DNA of 64,000 nucleotides from contig NZ_CP016771.1 in assembly GCF_002288005.1 (NCBI RefSeq), positions 1,054,001 through 1,118,000 on the forward strand, written 5' to 3'. A program made the position numbers and the translations under genes. Of this stretch, positions 28,476 through 38,241 are shown one piece after another. Source of the DNA: Candidatus Nanopelagicus hibericus (GTDB lineage: Bacteria > Actinomycetota > Actinomycetes > Nanopelagicales > Nanopelagicaceae). Under the pieces are notes generated by a model. That model was not told the origin of the DNA. It made no database searches and worked only from the letters and a program-made list of their open reading frames with translations. The first letter of the stretch is position 1. Every line of letters starts with the position of its first letter.

Positions 28476-29285
28476 ATGGCAAAACCGGTTTATCGAAAGT
28501 ACATAAAAATTGATGGCCACCAAATCTGGTCGGTTAAATGGCAGAAGAATGGCGAACCGGTGGTGTTGCTACATGGCGGACTTAGCCATACTGCAAAATG
28601 GGAAAAGAAAATTCTGCCAGCAGTTGCTGCCACCCATGAACCATTTGCTTATGATCGAACCGCCCATGGTTATACCAAGGTTAGGCCTGGGTATATGCAC
28701 TTTGATTTTCAAGTTAAAGAGCTGGTTGCGTTTATTAAAACTGTGATTAAAAAACCAGTTCACATTATTGGCTGGAGTGATGGTGGCAATATTGGATTAC
28801 TGGCAGCGATTAAATATCCAAAATTAGTAAAATCTTTAGTGGCAATTGGTGCAAACTACACCTATGACGCAGGCTTATCATTTGATTTAGACAATGTCGA
28901 GGTATCACCTGAAGAGTCTGCAAACTTTGTCAGGATGAGTAAACAAGATCCAAAATTACTGCTAGAGATTAAGAAAAAAGCTTTTAAAGTTTGGCAAACC
29001 GAACCAAAGATACGGCTATCGCAACTTAAGAAGATTAAGTGCCCAGTATTAATATTGGCAGCAGATGATGAGCCATTTACCAGCCAGATGACATTTAAAA
29101 TGTATGAAGGGATTCCAAATGGCAGGCTTGCGGTGATACCAGGTGCATCTCATAATTTAGTAAGTGAAAAACCAAAGTTAATGCAGGCAGTAATTAAAGA
29201 TTTTTATAAATCACTCAGCTTTCCAATGACCAAGATGCCTAATAGACGTGCTAAACAACAAGAGAAGATTTTAAGAAACTCTTAA
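28476..29285 (+). CDS. Alpha/beta hydrolase
   Basis: 269 aa. Oxyanion region 'VVLLHGGLSHTAKWEKKI', nucleophile elbow 'IIGWSDGGNIGLL' (Ser about 100), acid in 'ILAADDEPF' and His in 'IPGASHNLV'. Substrate unknown. TAAGTT, whose first three bases are the ndh stop codon, ends 7 nt before the ATG, so it may have its own leaderless start. The C-terminus is Lys/Arg-rich. It is convergent with the GMC oxidoreductase gene, overlapping by 15 nt. Confidence 0.87.
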   Translation: MAKPVYRKYIKIDGHQIWSVKWQKNGEPVVLLHGGLSHTAKWEKKILPAVAATHEPFAYDRTAHGYTKVRPGYMHFDFQVKELVAFIKTVIKKPVHIIGWSDGGNIGLLAAIKYPKLVKSLVAIGANYTYDAGLSFDLDNVEVSPEESANFVRMSKQDPKLLLEIKKKAFKVWQTEPKIRLSQLKKIKCPVLILAADDEPFTSQMTFKMYEGIPNGRLAVIPGASHNLVSEKPKLMQAVIKDFYKSLSFPMTKMPNRRAKQQEKILRNS

Positions 29286-30947
29286 CTCTGCAGGTGCTCC
29301 TTTTGGTACAAATGGTTTATTAGGTAGTACTGCGGAGATCTTGCGATAAGCGGTGTTTTGCGCAGGACGTGTGTCTGCCTCACCTTTATTTGGCCAGAAG
29401 GAAAAAGCTCGCTCAGCTTGAGCAGTAATTGTCAGTGATGGGTTTACACCAAGATTTGCAGTAACTGAGGCACCATCAACAATATGCAGAGTCGGATAGT
29501 TATAAACCCGATGGTAGGGATCAATCACTCCAGTTTTAATCGAGTCACCAATAACGCACCCGCCAACAAAGTGTGCGGTGAAAGGTGCGTTAATTAGATC
29601 GCCAATATGGCCACCTGCAATACCGCCATTATTTTCCGCAATTCTTCTGGCCACCTCATTGGCAGCTGGTATGTAGGTTGCGTTTGGGGTGAGTGAATCA
29701 TTTTTAGAGGTTAATCGAAAACCAAATAAGCCTTTTTTTCCTTTTACGTTAATAGCTGAATCAACGTTTTGCATTATCAACGCCACCACTGTCCGCTGAC
29801 TCCACTGCCTAACATCTAATATCTTTAAAACCAAGGAGGGCTTGGTAATCACTTGGCGCAACCACTGCCTTCTTCGATCTTTAATATTTGTGCCATCTGT
29901 CATTACTGTCTGAAGCAAGCCCATGAAATTACTTCCCTTGCCATATCTAACTGGCTCAACATGGGTGTGATCATCTGGAAAAAATGATGAGGTGATGGCA
30001 GAGCCAGCAGAGAAGTCAGTTCCGCCTTTTGGCATGATACTGCCGGTAAGTGCCTCGCTATTAGTTCTAGATAATTTGCCTAACTGCTCTGAAAGATTAG
30101 GTAGCACAGAATCTGATTTCATCTTATGTAGCAGTTTTTGGGTGTTATATGTACCAGCTGCAACTACAACTTGAGATGCAGTAAAGACTCGCTTGCCGCC
30201 AAACCAGGCAGAGCTTTTGCGAGCAGTAACTTTCCAACTGCCATCTAGTAATTGTTCAGTTTTAATCACAGTGTGCTCAGGAAATACCTTTGCTCCCGCT
30301 TTTTCAGCCAAACCCAAGTAATTCTTAGGCAATGTATTTTTAGCATTATGCCGGCAACCGGTCATACACCCGCCACATTGCAAACACCCATCTCGATCTG
30401 GACCTACACCGCCAAAAAATGGATCCTTAGATTTAATCCCAACTCCATCACCAAAATAAACTCCAAGGGGCGCTAATTTAAATGTGTGACCCACTCCCAT
30501 TTGATCCGCTACCTCTTTCATCGCTTTATCTGAAGGAGAAAAATATGGGTTTTGGGCGACTCCTAACATTCGAGAGGCTTGGTCATACCAGGGAGATAAC
30601 TCACTCTGCCAATCAGTGATGTGTTTCCATTGTTTATCTTCAAAGTAAGAGGCAGGTGGTTTATATAAAGTGTTTGCATATACCAATGAGCCGCCACCAA
30701 CACCAGCTCCTGCTAAAACTAAAACATCTGGCAGCACATGGATCCGTTGAATCCCACGAAGTCCAAGACGGGGCAGATATAAAAATCTGCTCAGTCGCCA
30801 AGAGGTTTTTGGAAAATCCTTATCGTTAAATCTTCTGCCCGCCTCAAGCACTGCGACCCTATAGCCTTTTTCAGTAAGGCGAAGTGCGGCAACAGAGCCG
30901 CCGAAGCCAGAGCCAATTACCACCACATCAAAATCGGCTGATTTCAT
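29271..30947 (-). CDS. GMC oxidoreductase, cholesterol-oxidase-like
   Basis: 558 aa flavoprotein. FAD-binding 'VVVIGSGFGGSVAALRL' at residues 8-24, 'AGAGVGGGSLVYANTLY', and a C-terminal GMC His motif ('FVGGCVIGD...'). A cysteine cluster 'CLQCGGCMTGCRHNAKN' about residue 185 is typical of the ChoD-like branch. Sterol or alcohol oxidation is the family role, but the substrate here is open. I prefer the ATG at 30947 over the in-frame TTG at 30953 because TAGAGT ends 6 nt before it (leaderless). Confidence 0.85.
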   Translation of the reverse strand: MKSADFDVVVIGSGFGGSVAALRLTEKGYRVAVLEAGRRFNDKDFPKTSWRLSRFLYLPRLGLRGIQRIHVLPDVLVLAGAGVGGGSLVYANTLYKPPASYFEDKQWKHITDWQSELSPWYDQASRMLGVAQNPYFSPSDKAMKEVADQMGVGHTFKLAPLGVYFGDGVGIKSKDPFFGGVGPDRDGCLQCGGCMTGCRHNAKNTLPKNYLGLAEKAGAKVFPEHTVIKTEQLLDGSWKVTARKSSAWFGGKRVFTASQVVVAAGTYNTQKLLHKMKSDSVLPNLSEQLGKLSRTNSEALTGSIMPKGGTDFSAGSAITSSFFPDDHTHVEPVRYGKGSNFMGLLQTVMTDGTNIKDRRRQWLRQVITKPSLVLKILDVRQWSQRTVVALIMQNVDSAINVKGKKGLFGFRLTSKNDSLTPNATYIPAANEVARRIAENNGGIAGGHIGDLINAPFTAHFVGGCVIGDSIKTGVIDPYHRVYNYPTLHIVDGASVTANLGVNPSLTITAQAERAFSFWPNKGEADTRPAQNTAYRKISAVLPNKPFVPKGAPAELRVS

Positions 30948-30993
30948 AATCAAACTCTACTTTGATTACTTAGCAATAATAAGTAGTTAAAAC

Positions 30994-31068
30994 TGGAGCC
31001 CCCCGTCAGGATTGAACTGACGACCTGCCGCTTACAAGGCGGCTGCTCTACCACTGAGCTAGAGAGGC
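30994..31068 (-). tRNA. tRNA-Thr (anticodon TGT)
   Basis: 75 nt including an encoded CCA. Acceptor GCCTCTC pairs with GGGGGGC through G-T pairs, D arm GCTC/GAGC, anticodon stem GCCGC/GCGGC around CTTGTAA (anticodon TGT, reads ACA), T arm GTCAG/CTGAC with loop TTCAATC, discriminator T. Confidence 0.96.
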
Positions 31069-31155
31069 GGGTTTATAGGGGCGTAATTATGCCATGAATA
31101 AATCAACATAATCTCCGCTGCGGATTTAGGCAATAAAATCTAGTAAGTTGCCCGT

Positions 31156-32073
31156 ATGCGTCTTGGCGTCTTAGATGTTGGCTCAAATACTGTGCACTTG
31201 CAAATTGTTGATACCGCCCCTGGGGCTAGACCAAATCCAACTTTTAATTACAAAGAGGAGCTTCGGCTAACTCAATATATATCTACTGAAAATCTTGTTT
31301 CAGATGATGGGGTAGAAAAACTTCGAAGTTGTATCAAGCGAGCGATAGAACAATCCTCTGCAGTACAGACGCAAGAGTTATTGCCTTTTGCAACCTCAGC
31401 ATTACGTGAGGCTAGAAATGGTGATGAGATAATCAAATCAATAAATAAGGATTTTAATATTGATCTACAGGTTTTATCTGGCGAGGAGGAGGCGAAGTTA
31501 ACATTTTTAGCTGCAAGACGTTGGTTTGGTTGGTCCAGTGGGCGGCTATTGGTAATTGATATTGGCGGTGGCTCACTTGAAATGGCGGTCGGTGTGGATG
31601 AATCTCCAGAGGTTGCTATCTCACTTCCACTTGGTGCAGCAAGGTTAACTAAGGAGTTTTTAAAAGGTGATCCTTACACTGATAAAAGTATTAGGGCGCT
31701 TCGAGATCATATTGAAAATAAACTTGAGCAAATCCTGCCATCATTAGTCAAGCACCAAGAGAGCGACCGAGCAATTGCAACTAGCAAAACCTTACGCACT
31801 TTAGCTAGATTGGCAGGAGATTGGTTTGATGGCGGTGGGAAGAATTTAACTGTTGAGGCAATTAGAAAAATCTCACCGAAATTGGCAGATATGGATGAGA
31901 GCTCTAGAGCTAAATTACCTGGGGTTTCTGAGAACCGAGCATCTCAAATAGTTGCCGGCGCCTTTGTTGCCGAGAGTGTGATGCGAAATTTAGATATCAA
32001 GGAGTTAGAGATTTGCCCGTGGGCACTTCGTGAGGGAGTGATCCTTAAATGGCTTGATTGGATGGAAGCTTAA
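31156..32073 (+). CDS. ppx: Exopolyphosphatase / pppGpp phosphohydrolase
   Basis: 305 aa, the short actinobacterial Ppx/GppA form. ASKHA-fold ATP/phosphate motifs are seen: 'VLDVGSNTVHLQIVD' at residues 4-18, 'FATSALREARN', 'SGEEEAKLTFL' and 'VIDIGGGSLEMAVG'. It degrades polyphosphate from the ends and may hydrolyse pppGpp. It is convergent with the Nudix/ppk operon, with a 4-nt stop overlap, so the make and break enzymes for polyphosphate sit side by side. TAAGTT ends 6 nt before the ATG (leaderless). Confidence 0.92.
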   Translation: MRLGVLDVGSNTVHLQIVDTAPGARPNPTFNYKEELRLTQYISTENLVSDDGVEKLRSCIKRAIEQSSAVQTQELLPFATSALREARNGDEIIKSINKDFNIDLQVLSGEEEAKLTFLAARRWFGWSSGRLLVIDIGGGSLEMAVGVDESPEVAISLPLGAARLTKEFLKGDPYTDKSIRALRDHIENKLEQILPSLVKHQESDRAIATSKTLRTLARLAGDWFDGGGKNLTVEAIRKISPKLADMDESSRAKLPGVSENRASQIVAGAFVAESVMRNLDIKELEICPWALREGVILKWLDWMEA

Positions 32074-32957
32074 GTTGTAGGTGCATCAATTCGATCTATT
32101 TGAATTATCTCTTTACCAATTCTGTGAATGACCCAGGCATCTGCTGGATACAATTTTTCTTCATCTGATTCAACATCAGATTTCTTAGTTAATTTATTTA
32201 ATACCTTAGGCAGAATTGGGTTATGGCTACATAACAGTGCGCGTTTGTCACTCTTAATTAAATCTCTGGCGTAATCAAAGGCATCCTCCTTATCCTTTTT
32301 AAATGCGCTCTCACTCAAATTATTGCTGACCTCAAGTCTTAAACCCAACGCTTTAGCCATTGGCTCGACAGTGTCATAGCAACGAATTGCATCTGAGGTG
32401 TGGATCTGCTCAAGATTAAACGCTTGGTAGATCGACAACAATCTTTTTGCCTGCATTTGGCCCAGTGAATCAAGTGGTCGATCATCATCATCGCCCTGCC
32501 ACTCATCGCGGCTGAGCGCTTTTGCGTGTCTTAAAAGTACTAATGGCTTACTTTCATATTTCAATTTATTAAATTTGCTTAGTATTTCTTTATCAGATTC
32601 TAAGCTTAAAAATTTAGCAGCTTTTGCAGCCTCTACCCATTTAATTGCATCAACTTCTGAGTTGGGAGTAAAGGTATTTTCTTTTACTACCTGCGCTGAC
32701 CAAAATGAAACCTGCTTTGGGCCATCAAGTGATTGATATTTGACTTCACCTAAATACATACCAAATTCAGTTTCAATACTTGTCTCTTCTATCACTTCAC
32801 GATAGGCACAAGCTATTGAAGACTCGCTGAGCTCTACTTTTCCCTTAGGAATGGTCCAGTCATTATATTTTGGTCGGTGGATTACTGCTATTTCAATTTT
32901 CTTCTCTTTGCTTTTACGCCAAACCAGCGCGCCAGCTGCCAAAATAATTTTGCTCAC
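32070..32957 (-). CDS. Nudix hydrolase fused to histidine phosphatase (MutT1-like)
   Basis: 295 aa, two domains. Residues 1-130 are a Nudix domain with box 'GKVELSESSIACAYREVIEE', complete except that the usual Gly after the last Glu is Ser. Residues 135-295 are a histidine phosphatase with 'LLRHAKALSRDEW' (RHG region, Ala for Gly) and 'ALLCSHNPILP'. This is the layout of mycobacterial MutT1, which removes 8-oxo-(d)GTP and acts on diadenosine polyphosphates, and that gene also lies next to ppk. It overlaps the end of ppk by 4 nt (translational coupling). Confidence 0.9.
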   Translation of the reverse strand: MSKIILAAGALVWRKSKEKKIEIAVIHRPKYNDWTIPKGKVELSESSIACAYREVIEETSIETEFGMYLGEVKYQSLDGPKQVSFWSAQVVKENTFTPNSEVDAIKWVEAAKAAKFLSLESDKEILSKFNKLKYESKPLVLLRHAKALSRDEWQGDDDDRPLDSLGQMQAKRLLSIYQAFNLEQIHTSDAIRCYDTVEPMAKALGLRLEVSNNLSESAFKKDKEDAFDYARDLIKSDKRALLCSHNPILPKVLNKLTKKSDVESDEEKLYPADAWVIHRIGKEIIQIDRIDAPTT

Positions 32958-35038
32958 GAATGAACTCGGTATGAATCAATCATTACCGACTGCAACTCAG
33001 CTAGTGGACTTCCGGTTGGATCTTGGTTAACTCGCAGCCATTTACCATCTGGCAGCAGATGCCAGGCGGCAGTATTTGATGAAAGATAAAGATCAAAAAT
33101 TTTAATTAATTCCTTTTTGTGCTCATCTCGTGCCACTCGCACTAAAGATTCAACCCTTCGGTTTAGATTTCGATCCATTAGATCAGCGCTGCCGATATAG
33201 ATTTCATCATCCCCACCATTGGCAAAGTGAAAGATTCTTGAGTGCTCCAGGAATCGGCCCAGAACAGATCTGACCCTGATGTTTTCTGAAACACCTGGAA
33301 TTCCAGGCAAAATTGCACAAATTCCTCGCACCACAAGATCTATCTCAACTCCTGCCATTGAAGCCAAATACAGCGCCTCAACAAACTCTTCATCTAGGAG
33401 TGAATTTAGTTTTAGCCTAATGAAAGCATGCTTGCCCGCTTTTTTGTTTTCAATTTCGCGATTTATCTTTTCCAATAACCCAGGGCGAATTGTTCGAGGA
33501 GCAACTAGTAAGCGGTTGTAAGTGGATTGTGGGGCAAAGCCAGAGAGTTGATTAAATAATATATTTAAATCTTCACCTAATTGATCTTCAGCACTTAATA
33601 TTCCCAAATCTTCATACATGCGAGCAGTTTTAGGATGGTAATTTCCAGTGCCAACATGGCAGTACCTGCGCACAACACTGCCCTCTTGGCGCACCACCAA
33701 TGATAATTTCGCATGAGTCTTAAACCCAACTAAGCCATAAACCACATGGACACCCACATCTTCTAGCTTCCTGGCCCATCTAACATTTGCCTGTTCATCA
33801 AACCTTGCCCTAATTTCAATTACCGCTAGAACTTGTTTACCAGCCTCTGCCGCCTCAATTAAGGCATTAACAATCGGTGAATCACCAGAGGTTCTATAGA
33901 GTGTTTGTTTTATAGCCAGCACATCTGGATCAGTTGCTGCTGCCTCTAAAAACCTTAAAACTGAGGAGTTAAAAGAGTCGTAGGGATGATGCAGCAATAT
34001 TTCATGCCGCCTAATAGCTGCAAAAAACTCCTCATTGGAGTCTTGATCAATTTCGCGAAACTCTTTCGTGATTTGGTTTCTAAAAGGAGCAAACTTCAAT
34101 TCTGGACGATCAAGATCAGCAATAATATTTAATCCGGTTAGATCTAATGGCTCCTTATATCTAGAGATATCCTCCTCCCTAATTGATAACTCAACTTTCA
34201 ATCGCTCTAAAAGTCCTGGCTTAATATCAATTGGAACTTCAAGTCTTACTGGCGGGCCAAATTTGCGACGAAGCAACTCCGCCTCCATTGAAACCAGGAG
34301 ATTTTCTGACTCCTCCTCCTCCAGCTCCAGATCAGCATTTCGAGTGAGCCGGAAGGTGTAGTAATCCTCAATCTCCATCCCTGGAAATAATTTATCTAGA
34401 TTGGCGATAATTACCTGCTCGATTGTAATAAACCTGGTGCTGGCAAACTCTTTGGTTTGAATAAATCTTGGAAGTGATGAAGGAACTTTGACCCTAGCAA
34501 ATAACTCTTCATGAGTATCTGGCTTTCTTACCAACACCGCTAGATTTAATGAGAGCCCAGAAATATAGGGAAATGGATGAGCTGGATCTACTGCTAACGG
34601 CGTTAGCACTGGAAAGATCCGGTCAGTAAAGATTTTGTTTATGTAGTTTTTTTCCTCATCATCTTGCTCTTTCCATTTAATAAAACTTATCCCAGCCTCT
34701 GCCAATTTGACACGTATATCATTTTGAAAACACTCCGATTGTCGTTGAATTAGTGATTGAGTTTTTTTAGAGATCTCACTCATTAACTCAATTGGGGAAT
34801 ACCCTGCACTGTTTGCTTTTGTTACACCACTTTCTAGCTTCCTCTTCAAAGTAGCGACCCTGATCATAAAAAAATCATCGAGGTTTGAGGAAAATATGGA
34901 AAGAAAACGGCACCGCTCGAGCAGTGGAGTAGTTTTATCTTCAGCCAACTCTAAAACCCGCTCATTGAAAGCAAGCCAACTTAACTCTCTATCAATTAAT
35001 CGCTGACGTGGATTAGTTGAAATCAGATGTTGACTCAT
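32954..35038 (-). CDS. ppk: Polyphosphate kinase 1
   Basis: 694 aa PPK1, polymerising inorganic polyphosphate from ATP at the membrane. Seen: N-terminal 'RELSWLAFNERVLELA', 'VDPAHPFPYISGLSLNLAV', the catalytic His region 'YCHVGTGNYHPKTARMYEDL', a second PLD-like half and C-terminal 'SADLMDRNLNRRVESLV'. Start: the ATG at 35038 (MSQHL) fits family length; an in-frame TTG at 35068 is also possible. It is coupled to the Nudix/phosphatase gene downstream and faces ppx. Confidence 0.94.
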   Translation of the reverse strand: MSQHLISTNPRQRLIDRELSWLAFNERVLELAEDKTTPLLERCRFLSIFSSNLDDFFMIRVATLKRKLESGVTKANSAGYSPIELMSEISKKTQSLIQRQSECFQNDIRVKLAEAGISFIKWKEQDDEEKNYINKIFTDRIFPVLTPLAVDPAHPFPYISGLSLNLAVLVRKPDTHEELFARVKVPSSLPRFIQTKEFASTRFITIEQVIIANLDKLFPGMEIEDYYTFRLTRNADLELEEEESENLLVSMEAELLRRKFGPPVRLEVPIDIKPGLLERLKVELSIREEDISRYKEPLDLTGLNIIADLDRPELKFAPFRNQITKEFREIDQDSNEEFFAAIRRHEILLHHPYDSFNSSVLRFLEAAATDPDVLAIKQTLYRTSGDSPIVNALIEAAEAGKQVLAVIEIRARFDEQANVRWARKLEDVGVHVVYGLVGFKTHAKLSLVVRQEGSVVRRYCHVGTGNYHPKTARMYEDLGILSAEDQLGEDLNILFNQLSGFAPQSTYNRLLVAPRTIRPGLLEKINREIENKKAGKHAFIRLKLNSLLDEEFVEALYLASMAGVEIDLVVRGICAILPGIPGVSENIRVRSVLGRFLEHSRIFHFANGGDDEIYIGSADLMDRNLNRRVESLVRVARDEHKKELIKIFDLYLSSNTAAWHLLPDGKWLRVNQDPTGSPLAELQSVMIDSYRVHS

Positions 35039-35088
35039 GTGAATATTGTGCTGGATAAAGGTTAACAAGTGGTAATCAGTAGGCTAAC

Positions 35089-35868
35089 TCAGCGCTTATT
35101 CCATTTCACTGGCACTTGATGCTTGGCACTTCTGCCATCTCCGGAGGATGTACCACGTACTCTGCGCCAAATCCAAGGAAGTACAAAAACTAAAATCCAG
35201 CTTATATTAGAAATAACTCTTACTAATCTATTTTTAGGTTTGTCTGGCACCGGCGGAATTTTCCAATTTGAATCAAACTCATAACCTAATCTTTCTAGTA
35301 CTAAATTTGCCAATCGATAGTGCCCTTCGGTGTTCATATGTAATCGATCAAATGCTAAGAATTTTCTGGTATTTAAAAACTCAGCCTGCCTTCCTTCAAA
35401 CAGTATTACTGGATACTTAGCTGCAGCAGCTCTGACATTTTCATTAAAATTACTAAATCTCATATGCCATAGGGCGGCGCTTCTACCTTTGCCTTCAACC
35501 TTATCGATTACTGTCCAGATAATTACCGTAGCTCCAGCATCAGTTAATTGCTTCACTGCTTTTTCATATTCAGGCAAAGAAATTTCCGGCTTATAGTTTG
35601 GGCGGAGCACATCATTGGCACCAGCATGAAATGAGACCAATGTTTGTTTTCCTTCAATATATGCCACCGCTCTAGGGACTTGATCTTCTGCTACCTGCTT
35701 GAGTAATTTGCCTCTGACTGCCAAATTCATATAGGTGAACTCTGGGTTATCTTTTGCTAACCCATCTGCCACCCGATCTGCCCAACCGCGGTATTGACCT
35801 TTAATTTCTTCATCCTTCATACCTTCAGTCATGGAATCACCGAGTGCTATAAATCTTGTGTAAACCAA
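35089..35868 (-). CDS. SGNH/GDSL-type esterase with C-terminal membrane helix
   Basis: 259 aa. Block I 'ALGDSMTEG' carries the catalytic Ser, block III is 'GANDV', and 'DRLHMNTEGHY' supplies the Asp and His. A C-terminal helix ('ISWILVFVLPWIW', about residues 220-232) is followed by a basic tail. No signal peptide is seen, so the catalytic domain probably faces the cytoplasm. It acts on an unknown ester or acyl-linked substrate. TTG start at 35868 with GAGGT upstream. It begins 2 nt after rlmB and belongs to the cysS-rlmB unit. Confidence 0.83.
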   Translation of the reverse strand: MVYTRFIALGDSMTEGMKDEEIKGQYRGWADRVADGLAKDNPEFTYMNLAVRGKLLKQVAEDQVPRAVAYIEGKQTLVSFHAGANDVLRPNYKPEISLPEYEKAVKQLTDAGATVIIWTVIDKVEGKGRSAALWHMRFSNFNENVRAAAAKYPVILFEGRQAEFLNTRKFLAFDRLHMNTEGHYRLANLVLERLGYEFDSNWKIPPVPDKPKNRLVRVISNISWILVFVLPWIWRRVRGTSSGDGRSAKHQVPVKWNKR

Positions 35869-35869
35869 C

Positions 35870-36853
35870 TTACTTACCTCGTTCTGCCGATACCTGATAC
35901 ATAACTATTGCTGTTGCCACACTGGCATTTAAAGATTCAACTGAGGATTGCATGGGAATTGAAACTACAAGATCACACTTTTCTCTCACTAATCTAGATA
36001 ATCCCTTGCCCTCACTGCCAACAATAATATAAATAGATTCACTAGCTAAATTCATTTTTGCTAATTCGACATCACCTTGCGCATCTAAGCCAACTACAAA
36101 ACAGCCAGCTTTTTTAGCATCTTCAATTGATCTAACTAGGTTGGTTACTTGACTAATTGGCATTCGAGCTGCCGCTCCTGCTGAAGCCTTCCAAGCAGAA
36201 CCTGTCATAGCAGCATTTCTCCGCTCTGGGATTACTACTCCATCTGCGCCAAAGGCTGCAGCAGATCTAACTACTGCGCCTAAATTGTGAGGATCGGTAA
36301 TTGAATCGAGTCCAATTAACATCATTGGTTTTTTAGCACTTGCTATTAGCTTTGAAAACTCTGTGTAGTTGAAAGGTTTAATTACTAAGGCAATACCTTG
36401 ATGGTTTGAAAAACCAGTTAAATCATCAAGTGCTCGGCGGGGAATCTCTTTTATCGGCAGGTCAGCATTTTTAGCTAATCTGATCGCTTCTGAAATTTTC
36501 TCATCCATCTCAACTTTTATTGCAATCACTAACTCTTTGGCGGGAATCTTTGCTCGTAGCGCCTCTACAACTGAGTTCTTACCAGCTACCGCATCTTGGG
36601 TAGAGCCCCTTCTATCAAATCTTTTTTCAGGACGATCACCTCTGCGATCCTCTCGTTTTATCTCTCTATCATTCACCTTTACTGGTTTGCGAAATCCTTT
36701 ACGAGCATCACTCCTTTCATCTCGGTGATTATCTCGTTTTTCAGGACGTGCAACCGCACTTCGCTCAACTCTTTTATTACTGCCACTCTTACCTCCACGG
36801 GCAAAAGATTTGGCACCCTTTGGTCGATCCTTACGTGATCTACCTGGTTTCAT
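35870..36853 (-). CDS. rlmB: 23S rRNA (guanosine-2'-O-) methyltransferase RlmB
   Basis: 327 aa SPOUT methyltransferase modifying G2251 of 23S rRNA. Residues 1-85 are an Arg/Lys/Asp-rich tail unlike E. coli RlmB and probably bind RNA. The catalytic half has 'LIGLDSITDPHNLGAVVRSA', 'IVGSEGKGLSRLV' and 'SVESLNASVATAIVMY' (SpoU motifs 1-3). The ATG at 36853 overlaps the cysS stop (TAATG) and has GGTGGAG 6 nt upstream, which argues against the GTG 12 nt earlier. Confidence 0.92.
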   Translation of the reverse strand: MKPGRSRKDRPKGAKSFARGGKSGSNKRVERSAVARPEKRDNHRDERSDARKGFRKPVKVNDREIKREDRRGDRPEKRFDRRGSTQDAVAGKNSVVEALRAKIPAKELVIAIKVEMDEKISEAIRLAKNADLPIKEIPRRALDDLTGFSNHQGIALVIKPFNYTEFSKLIASAKKPMMLIGLDSITDPHNLGAVVRSAAAFGADGVVIPERRNAAMTGSAWKASAGAAARMPISQVTNLVRSIEDAKKAGCFVVGLDAQGDVELAKMNLASESIYIIVGSEGKGLSRLVREKCDLVVSIPMQSSVESLNASVATAIVMYQVSAERGK

Positions 36854-38226
36854 TAATAACTCCACCTTGGGCCATTGGCTGTGTCTTCTACTGTAATGCC
36901 AAGTGAGGCGATCTGATCACGTATTTGATCTGCAGCGGCAAAATCTTTTCGCAATCTGGCAGCCTCTCGTTGCTCGAGTGCTAATTTGATAAGCCCATCA
37001 ATTGCTGCACTATTTGAAGTATTAGATTTGAATGCAGCATCCTTTGGATCACAACCAAGTATTGATAAAGCACCTCGAATTTCACTAGCTGTTTTGGCAA
37101 TTACCTTCTTATCATCAGCTGCGCTATTTCCAATTCGCATACTTTCAGCAATAAACGCAAGTGCCTGTGGGACCGCTAAATCATCATTCATTGCGCTAGC
37201 AAACTCATCTGCAATTAATATTTCAGGTTCTTTTCCTAAGAGACTCTCTGCTCTACTTAAAAAAGCCTCAATCCGCTTAAATGCAGTCGCAGACTCTGCT
37301 AGTGCTTCAAATGAAAACTCCAGCATGCTGCGGTAATGGGCGCTTCCTAAATACCAACGCAGTTCAATTCCCCGAACTTTTTTTACAACCTCAGCAACCT
37401 GAAGTGAATTACCAAGTGATTTACTCATCTTCTCACCACTAGTTGTAACCCAAGCATTATGCATCCAAGTGTTTGCAAAACTAAAGCCAGCAGCATTTGA
37501 TTGGGCTATCTCATTTTCATGATGCGGAAAAATTAAATCAAGACCGCCGCCATGAATATCAAATGATTCACCAAGATAGGCATGTGCCATCGCTGAGCAC
37601 TCAATATGCCAACCAGGCCTGCCATCACCCCATGGAGTTGGCCATGATGGTTCACCTTTTTTAGCAGCTTTCCAGAGTGCGAAATCTTTTGGATCTTTTT
37701 TAAACTTAAGATCTGCATCATCTGCTACCAATAGATCATCTAGTTTTTGGTTGGACAGATCTAAATAGTTTTTTACCTTTCTCACCTCAAGATAAACATC
37801 ACCATTTCCTGGGGCGTAAGCAGATCCGTTGTCAATTAACTTACTTATTAGCTCAATCATTTGGGTGATATGCCCAGTGGCTCTGGGTTCAGCTGTAGGT
37901 GGTAGAACATTTAGATTGTTGTAAGCATCGGTAAAAGCTCTTTCATATTTTGCTGCTACCTGCCACCAGGTGATCTCTTCATGGCCAGCATTATGAATAA
38001 TCTTGTCATCGATATCTGTCACATTTCTAATAAACGTTACCTTATAGCCAGAGGCGATTAACCAGCGACGTAAAATATCAAAATTCACGCCACTTCTAAT
38101 ATGACCAACATGGGGAGGTGCTTGCACGGTGGCGCCGCACAGATAAATTCCAACCTCACCCTTTTTTATTGGTTTAAATACAGAAAGTTTTCGGCTCTTG
38201 GTGTCATAAAGACTTAATGAACTCAT
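36853..38226 (-). CDS. cysS: Cysteinyl-tRNA synthetase
   Basis: 457 aa class I synthetase charging tRNA-Cys. Seen: 'YLCGATVQAPPHVGHIRSGV' (zinc Cys and the HIGH-like motif), 'DIHGGGLDLIFPHHENEIAQ' and 'KMSKSLGNS'. TAAAAT ends 6 nt before the ATG, a leaderless start between ispDF and cysS. The order rlmB-cysS-ispDF-carD is the standard actinobacterial arrangement. Confidence 0.97.
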   Translation of the reverse strand: MSSLSLYDTKSRKLSVFKPIKKGEVGIYLCGATVQAPPHVGHIRSGVNFDILRRWLIASGYKVTFIRNVTDIDDKIIHNAGHEEITWWQVAAKYERAFTDAYNNLNVLPPTAEPRATGHITQMIELISKLIDNGSAYAPGNGDVYLEVRKVKNYLDLSNQKLDDLLVADDADLKFKKDPKDFALWKAAKKGEPSWPTPWGDGRPGWHIECSAMAHAYLGESFDIHGGGLDLIFPHHENEIAQSNAAGFSFANTWMHNAWVTTSGEKMSKSLGNSLQVAEVVKKVRGIELRWYLGSAHYRSMLEFSFEALAESATAFKRIEAFLSRAESLLGKEPEILIADEFASAMNDDLAVPQALAFIAESMRIGNSAADDKKVIAKTASEIRGALSILGCDPKDAAFKSNTSNSAAIDGLIKLALEQREAARLRKDFAAADQIRDQIASLGITVEDTANGPRWSY

Positions 38227-38241
38227 TTAGGAATTTTACCT

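Noticed and set aside
30252-30476. Plus-strand frame over the GMC oxidoreductase
   Set aside because: Shadow frame without start signals; the minus-strand gene has intact flavin motifs and a leaderless -10 box.
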